Shown piece after piece: positions 43,991-52,602 of a stretch of DNA of 64,000 bases (its first letter is position 1; each line of letters opens with the position of its first letter). The position numbers were made by a program, and so were the translations under genes. Origin of the DNA: Gallibacter sp963634825 (lineage in GTDB: Bacteria; Bacillota; Clostridia; Peptostreptococcales; Anaerovoracaceae). The notes beneath the pieces are model-generated. The model saw nothing but the letters and a program-made list of their open reading frames with translations, had not been told where the DNA came from and did no database searches. The DNA lies in assembly GCA_963634825.1 (NCBI GenBank), contig CAVHCP010000001.1:62001-126000 (forward strand), read 5' to 3'.

Positions 43991-44818
43991 TCAATTTTGA
44001 GGCTTCGTATCAGCCCATACCTTATTTACAAGCACTCCCAAAAAGAGTACCCACGCAAGGAAATAAAACCAAAACATCAATGCAACTATTGTCGCAAATG
44101 AGCCGTATAGCAAGTTGTAATTTGCTATAGAAGAAGCATATTTTGAATATAAATAAGTAACTATCAAAAGCCCTACGGACGCAAATATACTTCCAGGTAT
44201 TATTTCCCTAAATTTCATTTTGCGCGTCGGAAGTACATAATAGTTATAGCTTATCATCAAAAAGTATAAGACGATCGCAATTGGCCAGCGCAATAATAGC
44301 CACACACTTTCTGCCGCTTCCTCTTTACCTACAAATGTCAATATCACGCTTAAGATAAGATCTCCATACATAAGCACAACGATTGCAAATATGATTGTAA
44401 GTATTACAATCGCCATCGTTTCAAAAGCTCTCATCCTGTCCTTCAAAAAACCTTTCCCTGTCGATTGACCATTGCTGAATGTATAATTTGTGATTCTCAT
44501 CATCGAAAATTGCGCTCTTGAAGCCGCCCAAACAGCGATGACTATAAAGATCACACTCGTCGCTCCGCCTGTACTGCCTATCACAATATTTTCGATTTGG
44601 CCCGTAATCGGCGAATCTCCAAAATAATCTGTCAGCCAGCCTATGGCAGTCTGTAAATCCCGCTTAAATACTATGATAAGAATTTGCGAAATAAGAAGCA
44701 TTATCGGCATAAGTGCCAATATAAAATAAAATGCAACCTGCGCTGCAAAGCCCTGGTAATACGGATCATTTAATTGTCTTAGTCCTAAGGTTAGCATTTT
44801 ATACAATCTTTGCTTCAT
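43991..44818 (-). CDS. YihY/BrkB family inner-membrane protein
   Basis: 275 residues with six membrane helices and the family blocks YQGFAAQVAFYFILALMP (near residue 20, quoted in part) and GSIFASVGLL. Function unresolved; often misannotated as ribonuclease BN. AGAGG precedes the ATG. Stands alone between the serA terminator and rdgB. Confidence 0.88.
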   Translation of the reverse strand: MKQRLYKMLTLGLRQLNDPYYQGFAAQVAFYFILALMPIMLLISQILIIVFKRDLQTAIGWLTDYFGDSPITGQIENIVIGSTGGATSVIFIVIAVWAASRAQFSMMRITNYTFSNGQSTGKGFLKDRMRAFETMAIVILTIIFAIVVLMYGDLILSVILTFVGKEEAAESVWLLLRWPIAIVLYFLMISYNYYVLPTRKMKFREIIPGSIFASVGLLIVTYLYSKYASSIANYNLLYGSFATIVALMFWFYFLAWVLFLGVLVNKVWADTKPQN

Positions 44819-44887
44819 ATATTTTTAACCTCTCTACAGCCTCATTTTTATCCTCGCCACATTTTTTGCTTTACTAAGATTGTTTTG

Positions 44888-45472
44888 CTAAAGCTGTTTT
44901 GCAAGCTCCTTTAGTGCCTTTGCTCTGTGACTTATCGCATTTTTTTCTTCATTTGTAAGCTCCGCAAAAGTCTTGTCGTAGCCATTAGGAATAAAATACG
45001 GATCGTATCCAAAACCATTTTCTCCGCGTGGCTCATCTATTATCTGCCCCTCTATCTCACCTCTTGCAACTATCCTTTTGCCATCTGTAAAAAGCATCGT
45101 TATAACGCATACAAATCTTGCTGTTCTTTTTTCCGGCGCAATACCTAAAAGTTCTTTTTGAAGCTTATCATTATTTTCTTTATCCGTCGCATCCTCGCCT
45201 GCAAATCTCGCACTAAAAACTCCCGGTCTTCCGCCGAGTGCATCAACCTCAAGTCCCGAATCATCAGCTATCACTATTTTATCGGTTAACCCTTTTACAG
45301 TATCTGCTTTGATGAATGAGTTTTCCTCAAATGTAGCTCCGTCCTCTACAATCTCAATATCAGACAATCCTACATCTGCAAGGCTGAACGTTTTAAAGCC
45401 GAGCTTTTTTGTTATCTCATTTATTTCATCGATCTTATGTTTATTTTGCGTTGCTACTACTATTTCTTTCAT
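44888..45472 (-). CDS. rdgB: RdgB/HAM1 non-canonical purine NTP pyrophosphatase
   Basis: 194 residues; hydrolyses dITP, XTP and similar to the monophosphate to keep them out of DNA. ATQNKHKIDEI, IADDSGLEVDALGGRPGVFSAR (quoted in part) and GFGYDPYFIP are the family motifs. ATGA overlap with the 5'-nucleotidase upstream. Confidence 0.95.
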   Translation of the reverse strand: MKEIVVATQNKHKIDEINEITKKLGFKTFSLADVGLSDIEIVEDGATFEENSFIKADTVKGLTDKIVIADDSGLEVDALGGRPGVFSARFAGEDATDKENNDKLQKELLGIAPEKRTARFVCVITMLFTDGKRIVARGEIEGQIIDEPRGENGFGYDPYFIPNGYDKTFAELTNEEKNAISHRAKALKELAKQL

Positions 45473-47544
45473 TTAAATCTTCTCTTATTTTTTCTGCTAA
45501 ATCTATTTTTCTTATATGTCGGCCTGATGCCTCTGCCTCTTGAGCCCACAGTCCTCTTATATGTCCTGTTTTTGCTTCCCGAAAACATACTCCTTGCAAA
45601 ACCGCGTCTTTGATTTCTTCTCCTTACAACAGCTATGATGATACCTGCTATTATTACTATCGGAATGAGTATAATGCACATCAGCATTACCGCTATGTGG
45701 TTAGGCTGTTTAAAAAGCTTGACAGGATTTAGACTATTGTCGACAGTCTTTCTTGCATGTGTAGTATTATAGTAACTTGGCACATCTCCGCCGTCAAAGG
45801 AATCAATATATGTAGCAAGTGCATACCATTCCTTTATCTCCTTACCGTCACTATCCTTTACCGCCTGTTTATTGAAATCTGTTATAGCATTGCCCTCGCT
45901 GTCCTTTGGTTCGATGGAAAGCAGACCATGTGACTGCTTTGTTACAAGGCTCAGCATCTGGCACGAATAAAGTCCACCTACAACCCTATAAAGCTTATCA
46001 TTATCGAGTTTTTCTATTTGATTGCCGTCACTATCGATAAGTTTTATATCAGTTGCACGATTCAAAAATAATCTCTTATCATTTATCGTATAACCTATGC
46101 CGCTCATATAAAGGCGTGCAACCTGCATACTCGGAGAAATGGAAGCATCTACCTCTGCCAGATTTTTTAGCTCCTTGCCATTTAGATAAACGCTGACAAC
46201 AGGATATCCGATGCTGCCGTCCTCTCCCATTCCAAGAGAGCTCACATTGGACGCATCGGCTGCCGTTATCTTGCCTTCGCCAAATGAAGCTCTGACAGTA
46301 CCTGCCGGTACAACCGAAACCGATATAGGCTCATAATCGCTTCCCTCGGCCTCCTTTACGGCATATATATAACTGTCGGAGATCAAATCACCTAAAGCAT
46401 CCTCGCCCTGCTCATCCGCAAATTTAGTTATATCCGTAAAAGCGAAATCGCTTTCTGCAAGCGTTTGATCATACTTAAATCCGTATTTGCTAAAAAACTT
46501 GCTATTTACAGTTTGCTTAAATTTATTTACAGTGCTTTGTATCTGCGAATCGCCCTTTATATCATCGTCGAGCTTTATAAGATCATAGCTCTTGACATCA
46601 TACTTATCGCCTGATTTTTGAAGCACGATATGACCGATATTATTTGTATATTCGCCACAAGAAACGATAGTTGTATCGCCTATATTTTTAGCCTCCGAAA
46701 GTACAGTATGCGAATGTGCACTTATTATAAGGTCGATATCACCAACTTCCTTTGCAAGCGCAACATCCTCTGAGCTGTTAAAATCATCCTCATTTGTGCC
46801 CGAATGACTGAGACAAACTATGATATCTGCTTCTTCATTTTGTTTTATCTCATCAACTATCTTTTTTGCTCTCTTTATATAATCGCTAAATTCGACGCCT
46901 GCCTCAGGTGCATTGCTTACCGCTTCATCGCCCATAATACCAAAGACAGCCATTTTGATGCCATTTTTCTCTATTATCGTATAATCGCATACACCATAAT
47001 TCTCAAAGGCAGATTTTAGCTTCTGTCCTGCCTCTTTTGTGCTATCATCTGATAAGGTTTTTCCCCAATTTATATTTGTACCGACTATTGTCGGCATTTG
47101 ATAAGCTTTTTCGTCATAGTCGGCCGCAACATTTAACATATCCGCAAGCCCGCTCGCACCATAATCATACTCGTGGTTGCCAAATGTAGTCGCATCATAT
47201 CCTACCTGCGCCATTGTCACAAGCTCAGACGCATCTGTCCTAAATATACTCTGAAAAGGAGTACCCATTGAAAAATCACCGCCGTCAAGTAAAAATGTAC
47301 CCGCATAATCCTCTTCGGTTTGATCCTTTACAGTCTTGATCTTTGCAAGACCTCCCGTAACAGTTGTCTTACCGTCTCTTGTCTGTGTAGTCGTATCAAG
47401 ATGACTGTGCATATCATGAGTAAAAAGTATCGAAACTTCCTTTTCGTCATCGGCAAAAACAGTACTGCTGTCGGCAAGCCAAGCTACCGGCACGAGTGCC
47501 AGTACAAGCATTATGGATAATATCAAGGATGTTGTTTTTTTCAT
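45469..47544 (-). CDS. Cell-surface 5'-nucleotidase / metallophosphatase
   Basis: 691 residues. Signal peptide (1-31), metallophosphatase domain with FTHDMHSHL, DGGDFSMGTPFQ, TFGNHEYDYG, CLSHSGTNEDD and ISAHSHTVL, then the 5'-nucleotidase C-terminal domain (about 360-560). A membrane helix near 625-645 is followed by a very basic tail rich in Arg/Lys, so the enzyme is anchored with its catalytic part outside. Likely salvages extracellular nucleotides; coupling to rdgB joins two nucleotide hydrolases. Confidence 0.9.
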   Translation of the reverse strand: MKKTTSLILSIMLVLALVPVAWLADSSTVFADDEKEVSILFTHDMHSHLDTTTQTRDGKTTVTGGLAKIKTVKDQTEEDYAGTFLLDGGDFSMGTPFQSIFRTDASELVTMAQVGYDATTFGNHEYDYGASGLADMLNVAADYDEKAYQMPTIVGTNINWGKTLSDDSTKEAGQKLKSAFENYGVCDYTIIEKNGIKMAVFGIMGDEAVSNAPEAGVEFSDYIKRAKKIVDEIKQNEEADIIVCLSHSGTNEDDFNSSEDVALAKEVGDIDLIISAHSHTVLSEAKNIGDTTIVSCGEYTNNIGHIVLQKSGDKYDVKSYDLIKLDDDIKGDSQIQSTVNKFKQTVNSKFFSKYGFKYDQTLAESDFAFTDITKFADEQGEDALGDLISDSYIYAVKEAEGSDYEPISVSVVPAGTVRASFGEGKITAADASNVSSLGMGEDGSIGYPVVSVYLNGKELKNLAEVDASISPSMQVARLYMSGIGYTINDKRLFLNRATDIKLIDSDGNQIEKLDNDKLYRVVGGLYSCQMLSLVTKQSHGLLSIEPKDSEGNAITDFNKQAVKDSDGKEIKEWYALATYIDSFDGGDVPSYYNTTHARKTVDNSLNPVKLFKQPNHIAVMLMCIILIPIVIIAGIIIAVVRRRNQRRGFARSMFSGSKNRTYKRTVGSRGRGIRPTYKKNRFSRKNKRRFK

Positions 47545-47574
47545 ATAAAATTTCCCTTTCGCAAAACGTGCTTC

Positions 47575-47590
47575 ATTTGCAACTGCAAAT
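47575..47590. promoter_or_regulatory. Perfect 16-base palindrome-like site upstream of 5'-nucleotidase
   Basis: ATTTGCA-AC-TGCAAAT, 7-base arms, 31 bases before the 5'-nucleotidase ATG and after the tmRNA 3' end. Looks like a repressor site; the regulator is unknown. Confidence 0.4.
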
Positions 47591-47621
47591 AATATCGTTA
47601 ATTAGAGTTGTTTTAAAAATG

Positions 47622-47982
47622 TGGTGGAGATGAGGGGAGTCGAACCCCTGTCCAAAGACGCTTTCACCAAAATTTCTCCGAGCGCAGTCTTTATTTGTTT
47701 AATTCACAACATCTAAGATTCAAAGACAAATCATAAGATGCGCTATCCCGTTATTCCCCTATGCTGCCGGGCTTTCACATAGAGTTTTCCTGCATAATGA
47801 CGCCGAACATCCTATCCTGCAGGTGAGATTGGGTCGACGCGCGGCTGCGTAAATTAGGCAGCAAATGCGTAATTATTGTTATTTTTAGCGTTTATATTTA
47901 ACGTGCACCTTTTTTCGTAGAGAGTGCAATCTACGACTCGCTTATTTGGCTTCCGCATCCCTGTCGAAACCAGTACATCCCC
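47622..47982 (-). ncRNA. ssrA: tmRNA (SsrA)
   Basis: 361 bases. 5' GGGGATG pairs with CATCTCC before an encoded CCA; the T-arm GGACAGGGGTTCGACTCCCC (3' end) and the GGTTTCGACAGG 5' region are typical. The tag reading frame at 47854-47889 begins with resume codon GCT and encodes AKNNNNYAFAA followed by TAA. Several pseudoknot-like G/C helices fill the middle. It rescues stalled ribosomes with SmpB, whose gene ends at the base before the tmRNA 5' end. Confidence 0.97.
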
Positions 47983-48450
47983 TTATCTGAGCTCTCGTCT
48001 GACAGCTCTTTTTATTTTCATCTGTGCATCCTTTTTGGCAATATCGGCACGCTTGTCATATAGCTTTTTACCATGCGCCACACCTATTTGGAGCTTAGCC
48101 AGTCCAAAGCTGTTTATATAAAGTTTCAAAGGCACAAGCGTTTTACCTTTTTCAGAAACTTTTTCGCTTATCTTATTTATTTCCCTTTTATTTAGCAAAA
48201 GCTTTCGCACACGCAACGGATCAACATTAAATATATTGCCTTGCTTATATGGGCTTATATGCATTCCTATAATAAAGACTTCGCCGTCTATAAGCTTTGC
48301 ATAACTTTCTTTTATGTTAACTCGTCCTGCTCTTATGGATTTTATCTCCGTGCCTGTCAAAACAAGTCCTGCCTCATATGTATCTTCTATAAAAAACTCT
48401 CGCCGCGCATTTTTGTTATTTGCTATCAGTCTGCTTTCCTTTTTCATCAT
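47983..48450 (-). CDS. smpB: SsrA-binding protein SmpB
   Basis: 155 residues. Binds tmRNA and places it in the A site. NNKNARREFFIEDTYEAGL, GTEIKSIRAGRVNIKESY (quoted in parts) and the basic C-terminal tail KKDAQMKIKRAVRRELR are typical. The start region ATGATG overlaps the lepB stop (ATGA); the stop codon TAA (47983-47985) directly abuts the tmRNA. Confidence 0.97.
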   Translation of the reverse strand: MMKKESRLIANNKNARREFFIEDTYEAGLVLTGTEIKSIRAGRVNIKESYAKLIDGEVFIIGMHISPYKQGNIFNVDPLRVRKLLLNKREINKISEKVSEKGKTLVPLKLYINSFGLAKLQIGVAHGKKLYDKRADIAKKDAQMKIKRAVRRELR

Positions 48451-49214
48451 ACTCCGCCTATTTTATTAAATGGAAAGAGTCGCACAAATACCTTTCCTGT
48501 CACATCCTCTATACTTACCGTGCCAAATGATCTGCTGTCTGAGCTGTTGCCACGATTATCTCCCATTACAAAAATCTCACCCTCAGGTATCGTAAAATCT
48601 ATGTTGCCTGATGTCTGTGTGCCATCGGCTAAATATTCCTCATCTTGTAGCTTATTATTTATATATACCTTACCATTTTTTATCTTCAGATGATCTCCCG
48701 GAATGGCAATCACTCGCTTGATATAAAGCGCATCCTCTGTGCCCTGATGATGCGGGAATACCACGACATCCCCACGCTCGGGCTCTCCTATTTTATACGC
48801 CTGTCTGCTTATAAGCAAATAATCCTTATCATTTATTGTCGGCTCCATAGAAGATCCTTGCACTATTATAGGTTTTATAAATATTGCTATGAGTAAAATC
48901 GCAACAAGACCTATGACTAAGCCGCGCAAAATATCCTTAAGTGAGGAGTCTTTTTCTTTCTTTTCTTTCTTTTCTTTCTTCTCAAACTCAGACACGTGCT
49001 CGCAGCCAAATTTTGATTCTTCCTCCGGCTCATTAGGCTCCGGTTTGCCATATTCGTGCTCAGGCTCGGACTTAGACTCAAGCTCTGGCTCTGGCTCAAA
49101 TTCGGACTCAGGTTTGAGCTCCGGGTCAGGCATACTGCGTAGCTCATCCAGGATAGAAATATCAAGCTCCTCGGGCTTTTTATTTAGATTTTCATTCTCT
49201 TTTTTTTCTTTCAT
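48447..49214 (-). CDS. lepB: Signal peptidase I with long acidic N-terminal extension
   Basis: 255 residues. Catalytic Ser in GSSMEPTI (about 124) and Lys in YIKRVIAIPGD, with GDNRGNSSDSRSFG box E; one membrane helix (about 98-117). Before it lies an unusual 95-residue cytoplasmic stretch of Glu/Pro/Lys repeats (PEPELESKSEPEHE, KKEKKEKKEKD). The latter is encoded by a 9-base tandem repeat near 48950-48985. SD AAGGA upstream. Removes signal peptides at the outer face of the membrane. Confidence 0.93.
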   Translation of the reverse strand: MKEKKENENLNKKPEELDISILDELRSMPDPELKPESEFEPEPELESKSEPEHEYGKPEPNEPEEESKFGCEHVSEFEKKEKKEKKEKDSSLKDILRGLVIGLVAILLIAIFIKPIIVQGSSMEPTINDKDYLLISRQAYKIGEPERGDVVVFPHHQGTEDALYIKRVIAIPGDHLKIKNGKVYINNKLQDEEYLADGTQTSGNIDFTIPEGEIFVMGDNRGNSSDSRSFGTVSIEDVTGKVFVRLFPFNKIGGV

Positions 49215-49264
49215 CTTATTCCTTTTTTATACTACTTTATTTTAAGCTTTATTTTGAGGATTTA

Positions 49265-49888
49265 TTAATGAACTACACCTATATCCTTAAGTGGCCAAAC
49301 TCTGAAAAATGCTATTCCTATAACAGAGTCCTCATCTACCGCTCCGATTTCTCTGCTGTCCCTGCTTACCTCGCGATGATCGCCAAGCACATACATCTTG
49401 CCCTCCGGCACAGTATAGTTATAAACCTCGCCGGTACATTCGCCGTAGATATAATCTTCCTCCACAAGCTCTCCATTCCTATACAGCTTGCCATTTGTGA
49501 TAGTTATTATATCGCCCTCCGTACCTATGACTCTTTTTATCAGGTTCATATCAGTGCCATCGTCATTTTTTAAATCACTCTTAAAAACAACTATATCTCC
49601 GGGCTCCGGATGTATATATAAAACCTTATTTAGCAATAGTACATCGCCGTCATTTATTGTCGGTTGCATGCTGTGCTCACTCACCTTCGTCGGAACAACA
49701 AAAAACAGGAGAATCACACATATTAGAATGGCAATAAGGATTTCCTTTAATATATCCTTTGCTAGTCTGTCCCTTTTTTCGGTTTGACTTAAAACTCTTG
49801 TTTTTGCTATTTCTTCAGTTTTAACGCTGTCCTCTTTGCGTTTTTTAAATATTTTCTTTTTTTTCTTCCTTAATCTGTCTGCTCTCAT
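49265..49888 (-). CDS. lepB: Signal peptidase I (second copy)
   Basis: 207 residues: Lys-rich N-terminus, membrane helix (about 47-68), catalytic Ser in SEHSMQPTI and Lys in IKRVIGTEGD; box E reads GDHREVSRDSREIG, with His where GDNR is usual. Only 50 bases upstream of the other signal peptidase gene. No convincing SD next to the ATG at 49888. Confidence 0.92.
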   Translation of the reverse strand: MRADRLRKKKKKIFKKRKEDSVKTEEIAKTRVLSQTEKRDRLAKDILKEILIAILICVILLFFVVPTKVSEHSMQPTINDGDVLLLNKVLYIHPEPGDIVVFKSDLKNDDGTDMNLIKRVIGTEGDIITITNGKLYRNGELVEEDYIYGECTGEVYNYTVPEGKMYVLGDHREVSRDSREIGAVDEDSVIGIAFFRVWPLKDIGVVH

Positions 49889-49923
49889 ATTTTCGTAAAT
49901 TTATTCCTATCCGACCTGTTTAG

Positions 49924-50919
49924 CTAATTATCTATCAAGTCGTTTTTTATCCTTTTAAACTCTCTTGGCAATTCGTCAACTATTTCTTTTCCGTCTATGA
50001 CGAGTTTGTATGCATGTAGCAACTGAGTTGTCAGCCCATATTTTTTCTTTACAAACTCATTTACCTTTTTATCGCCATATTTTGTATCACCTATTATCGG
50101 AAAGCCCTCACCTGCAAGATGTACCCTTATCTGATGTGGCCTTCCTGTTATGAGCTCGACCTCCGTCAAGGTAAATCCGTTTGCACTTTTTACAGGCGTT
50201 ATGCTTGTTTTGATCTCTTTTATCTTAGATTCTTTTTGTTTGGTCTTTTCTTTTATCGTTTTTGCTGCTATTGTAGTTTTTTTATCAGAGTCCTTAAGGA
50301 GTTTGACCATATTTTTACTGCTATCCTTTTCCAAAAAATCCTCTAAATAAAGTTTTTTTGAAAGCTCCCCTGCGACTATTGTCAAATAGTATTTTTTTAT
50401 GGATTCGCGTTCGCGAATCATCCTATTTAATCTTTTTAGTGAATCTGCATTTTTGCCAAATACCACAAGCCCCGTTGTATTTCTGTCGAGACGGTTTGCC
50501 GGACTTGGGATAAATGTCGACGCACTTTTAGGATCGTATGCACCGCTTGAAATCAAATAATTTATCACTTGATTCGTCAAATGGTTTTTCTTTTCCCTGC
50601 TGTCGCCATGCGTCAAAAGACCAAATGGCTTTGATACGACAATCATATCTTCATCTTCATATATGATTCTAAATTGCCTCTTTGCACGAAAGTTCTTTTT
50701 GCTTTCTCTAAGCGCTTCAAATTCCTCATCTGATATGTATATGCTAAGCTCATCACCTTCATTTAAAAATGTAGCTTCCTTTGCTCTCTTGCCATTTACC
50801 TTGATGTCTTTTCTGAGCATCTTATATATCTGTGAAAGCGATGCTTTTTTGAAATATTTTTTTAAAAATCTATCGAGCCTCTGATTGGCATCGTCTCTTT
50901 GTATGTTTATTTTTACCAT
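49924..50919 (-). CDS. RluA family pseudouridine synthase
   Basis: 331 residues: S4 RNA-binding domain (1-75), then the catalytic domain with NRLDRNTTGLVVFGK (catalytic Asp, about 150) and GRPHQIRVHLAGEGFPIIGD. It carries a Lys-rich insert (about 205-240). The position modified is not predictable. I use the ATG at 50919 (MVKINIQRDD); there is no SD, and a TATAAT box ends 7 bases upstream. Confidence 0.9.
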   Translation of the reverse strand: MVKINIQRDDANQRLDRFLKKYFKKASLSQIYKMLRKDIKVNGKRAKEATFLNEGDELSIYISDEEFEALRESKKNFRAKRQFRIIYEDEDMIVVSKPFGLLTHGDSREKKNHLTNQVINYLISSGAYDPKSASTFIPSPANRLDRNTTGLVVFGKNADSLKRLNRMIRERESIKKYYLTIVAGELSKKLYLEDFLEKDSSKNMVKLLKDSDKKTTIAAKTIKEKTKQKESKIKEIKTSITPVKSANGFTLTEVELITGRPHQIRVHLAGEGFPIIGDTKYGDKKVNEFVKKKYGLTTQLLHAYKLVIDGKEIVDELPREFKRIKNDLIDN

Positions 50920-50926
50920 ACATATC

Positions 50927-50932
50927 ATTATA
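50927..50932 (-). promoter_or_regulatory. -10 box placed for a leaderless rluA-type mRNA
   Basis: Minus-strand TATAAT, then GATATGT and ATG. Transcription would begin at about the first base of the start codon. No good -35 at 16-18 bases. Confidence 0.45.
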
Positions 50933-51007
50933 CACTAAATAGCAAAAAATAACATAGAAAGAAGCTTTTTTTTGTGGTATCATAATTATGAAAAGGAGAA
51001 ATGTGCT

Positions 51008-51253
51008 ATGGAGAAATTTAAAGATTTTTTATACAACAAAAATGATATCGTCGTGGCTATCATTATATTGCTGATTGCATTGACCATCATTGCCTTTAGG
51101 GTAAAGGATATTATGCAATATCCTAAGGAGCTTGCAGAGCAACAGTCTCAGGCAATTCAAAAAATCGAGCAGTCCGATGACGACTCACAAAATGGTACAG
51201 AAACAGATAAGGATAATAGCAGTAGTAAGGACAGCTCTAAAAAAAGCGAGTAA
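51008..51253 (+). CDS. Small single-pass membrane protein
   Basis: 81 residues. A short basic/aromatic N-terminus (MEKFKDFLYNKNDI), one hydrophobic helix (about 15-35), then a Gln/Ser/Asp-rich hydrophilic tail. Not recognised beyond similarity in style to small anchors found in Clostridia. GGAG lies 9 bases before the ATG at 51008; the longer frame starting at 50972 has no SD. 33 bases upstream of fba, probably cotranscribed. Confidence 0.7.
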   Translation: MEKFKDFLYNKNDIVVAIIILLIALTIIAFRVKDIMQYPKELAEQQSQAIQKIEQSDDDSQNGTETDKDNSSSKDSSKKSE

Positions 51254-51286
51254 ATAAAAAAAAGGATAACTACGTAGGAGGTACAT

Positions 51287-52216
51287 ATGGCTCTTATAAC
51301 TACAAAAGAGATGTTTCAAAAGGCGCTAAATGCTGATTATGCCGTAGGCGCTTTCAATGTAAATAACATGGAAATCATACAGGGCATCGTTGATGCGGCA
51401 TGCGAAGAAAACGCTCCCCTCATCTTGCAGGTATCTGCCGGTGCAAGGAAATATGCTAAGCCGGCATACCTTATGAAGCTTGTTGAAGCGGCTATGATAG
51501 ATACAAGTATCGACATTTGCCTGCATCTTGACCACGGCGAAGATTTTGAGATATGCAAAAAATGCGTTGATGACGGATTTACATCTGTCATGATCGACGG
51601 TTCTAAACATCCATTCGAGGAAAATATCAAACTCACAAAGCAAGTTGTCGAATATGCTCACGCTCACGGCGTTGTCGTCGAGGCAGAGCTTGGTAAGCTT
51701 GCAGGAGTTGAGGACAATATAAAAGTTGATCAAAAAGCTGCGACATATACAGTTCCTGAAGAAGCAGCCGAATTTGTGCAAAAAACAGGCGTTGATTCGC
51801 TTGCTATAGCAATCGGTACAAGCCATGGTGCTTATAAATTCTCGGGAGATCCAAGTCTTGACTTTGAAAGACTAAAAAAGATACATCAGATGATACCTGA
51901 TACACCTCTTGTACTTCATGGTGCGTCTACCGTACTTCCCGAATTTGTGGATAAGTGCAATAAATTCGGCGGTGATATCCCAGGCGCTAAAGGTGTACCG
52001 GAGGATATGATAACCGAAGCGACAAAACACGGGATCTGTAAAGTCAATATCGATACAGATCTAAGGCTTGCTATGACAGCAGAAGTTCGAAAATACTTGA
52101 TCGAAAATCCTGCTGATTTTGACCCACGCAAATATCTCGGTCCTGCAAGGGATGCTATCAAGTCTATGGTACAGCACAAGATAAAAAATGTACTGAAGGC
52201 TTCCGGGCAAAAATAA
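51287..52216 (+). CDS. fba: Class II fructose-1,6-bisphosphate aldolase
   Basis: 309 residues, zinc-dependent glycolytic enzyme. AVGAFNVNNMEI, the metal site HLDHGEDFEICKK, Glu in VEAELGKLAGVED, IAIGTSHGAYKF and VLHGAST, and KVNIDTDLRLA are intact. GGAGG 5 bases before ATG. Followed by an intrinsic terminator. Confidence 0.97.
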   Translation: MALITTKEMFQKALNADYAVGAFNVNNMEIIQGIVDAACEENAPLILQVSAGARKYAKPAYLMKLVEAAMIDTSIDICLHLDHGEDFEICKKCVDDGFTSVMIDGSKHPFEENIKLTKQVVEYAHAHGVVVEAELGKLAGVEDNIKVDQKAATYTVPEEAAEFVQKTGVDSLAIAIGTSHGAYKFSGDPSLDFERLKKIHQMIPDTPLVLHGASTVLPEFVDKCNKFGGDIPGAKGVPEDMITEATKHGICKVNIDTDLRLAMTAEVRKYLIENPADFDPRKYLGPARDAIKSMVQHKIKNVLKASGQK

Positions 52217-52269
52217 ACACTTATAATATCTAATTAAATATCTACTCTAATAAATAATTAGTTTTAAAT

Positions 52270-52299
52270 CGGACCTCCTGCGATGGAGGTCTGTTTTTT
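52270..52299 (+). terminator. Terminator after fba
   Basis: GACCTCC and GGAGGTC pair around TGCGAT, followed by TGTTTTTT. Confidence 0.9.
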
Positions 52300-52311
52300 G
52301 TGCCTATAGAG

Positions 52312-52532
52312 AAAAGTTACTGCCGAAGTAAAGAGCCCGCCTGGTTGCATTTTCGCAGGTGCAGCTCGCAATTGCCCGCGAAACGAGCTTGGCGAGCGGC
52401 AAAGTGTCAGCAATGTTTGAGCGCCTGCGATGCGAGTTTTGCTGACACTCCGCAAGCCTGCAAATGAGCGTATGCTATTGCCTGCGCCAAGAACTGCAAA
52501 CAGGCGGGCTCTTTGCTTCGGCAGTAAGTTTT
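52312..52532. repeat. 221-base element with 38-base terminal inverted repeats (copy B)
   Basis: Fills most of the 386-base gap between fba and the radical SAM gene. The ends 52312-52349 and 52495-52532 are complementary at 35 of 38 positions. Inside, GTGTCAGCAA (52404-52413) pairs with TTGCTGACAC (52439-52448), and CGCAGG/CCTGCG words recur. It is clearly richer in G/C than its surroundings and has no good reading frame. 52345-52409 is shared with copy A at 43914-43977. Could be a MITE-type mobile element, or a structured RNA; no clear target-site duplication is seen. Confidence 0.8.
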
Positions 52533-52567
52533 ACTCCATATGCTAAAATATGATAGAAACCCACTAT

Positions 52568-52589
52568 TTGCATTTTTTTCGCAGGCAAT
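52568..52589 (+). repeat. Fragment of the dispersed repeat inside a promoter
   Basis: TTGCAT, seven Ts in all, then CGCAGGCAAT resembles the first part of copies A and B (TTGCAWTTTCGCAGG) with a longer T-run. It supplies the -35 and most of the spacer of the next promoter. Confidence 0.5.
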
Positions 52590-52596
52590 ATAAAAT
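52568..52596 (+). promoter_or_regulatory. Promoter of the radical SAM gene, leaderless arrangement
   Basis: TTGCAT (52568-52573), 17 bases, TAAAAT (52591-52596), then AAAAGC and the ATG at 52603. No SD is possible in six bases. Confidence 0.55.
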
Positions 52597-52602
52597 AAAA
52601 GC

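Noticed and set aside
43903..44130. Plus-strand 75-codon frame over repeat copy A and the 3' end of yihY
   Set aside because: The frame is broken relative to copy B by a 1-base indel and runs antisense into yihY; no SD.
48950..48985. Direct repeats as a CRISPR or VNTR locus
   Set aside because: They are short 9-base codon repeats within lepB with no spacers; only a simple coding repeat.
48889..49245. Plus-strand Ser-rich 118-codon frame
   Set aside because: It is the antisense shadow of the Glu/Lys repeats in the signal peptidase extension.
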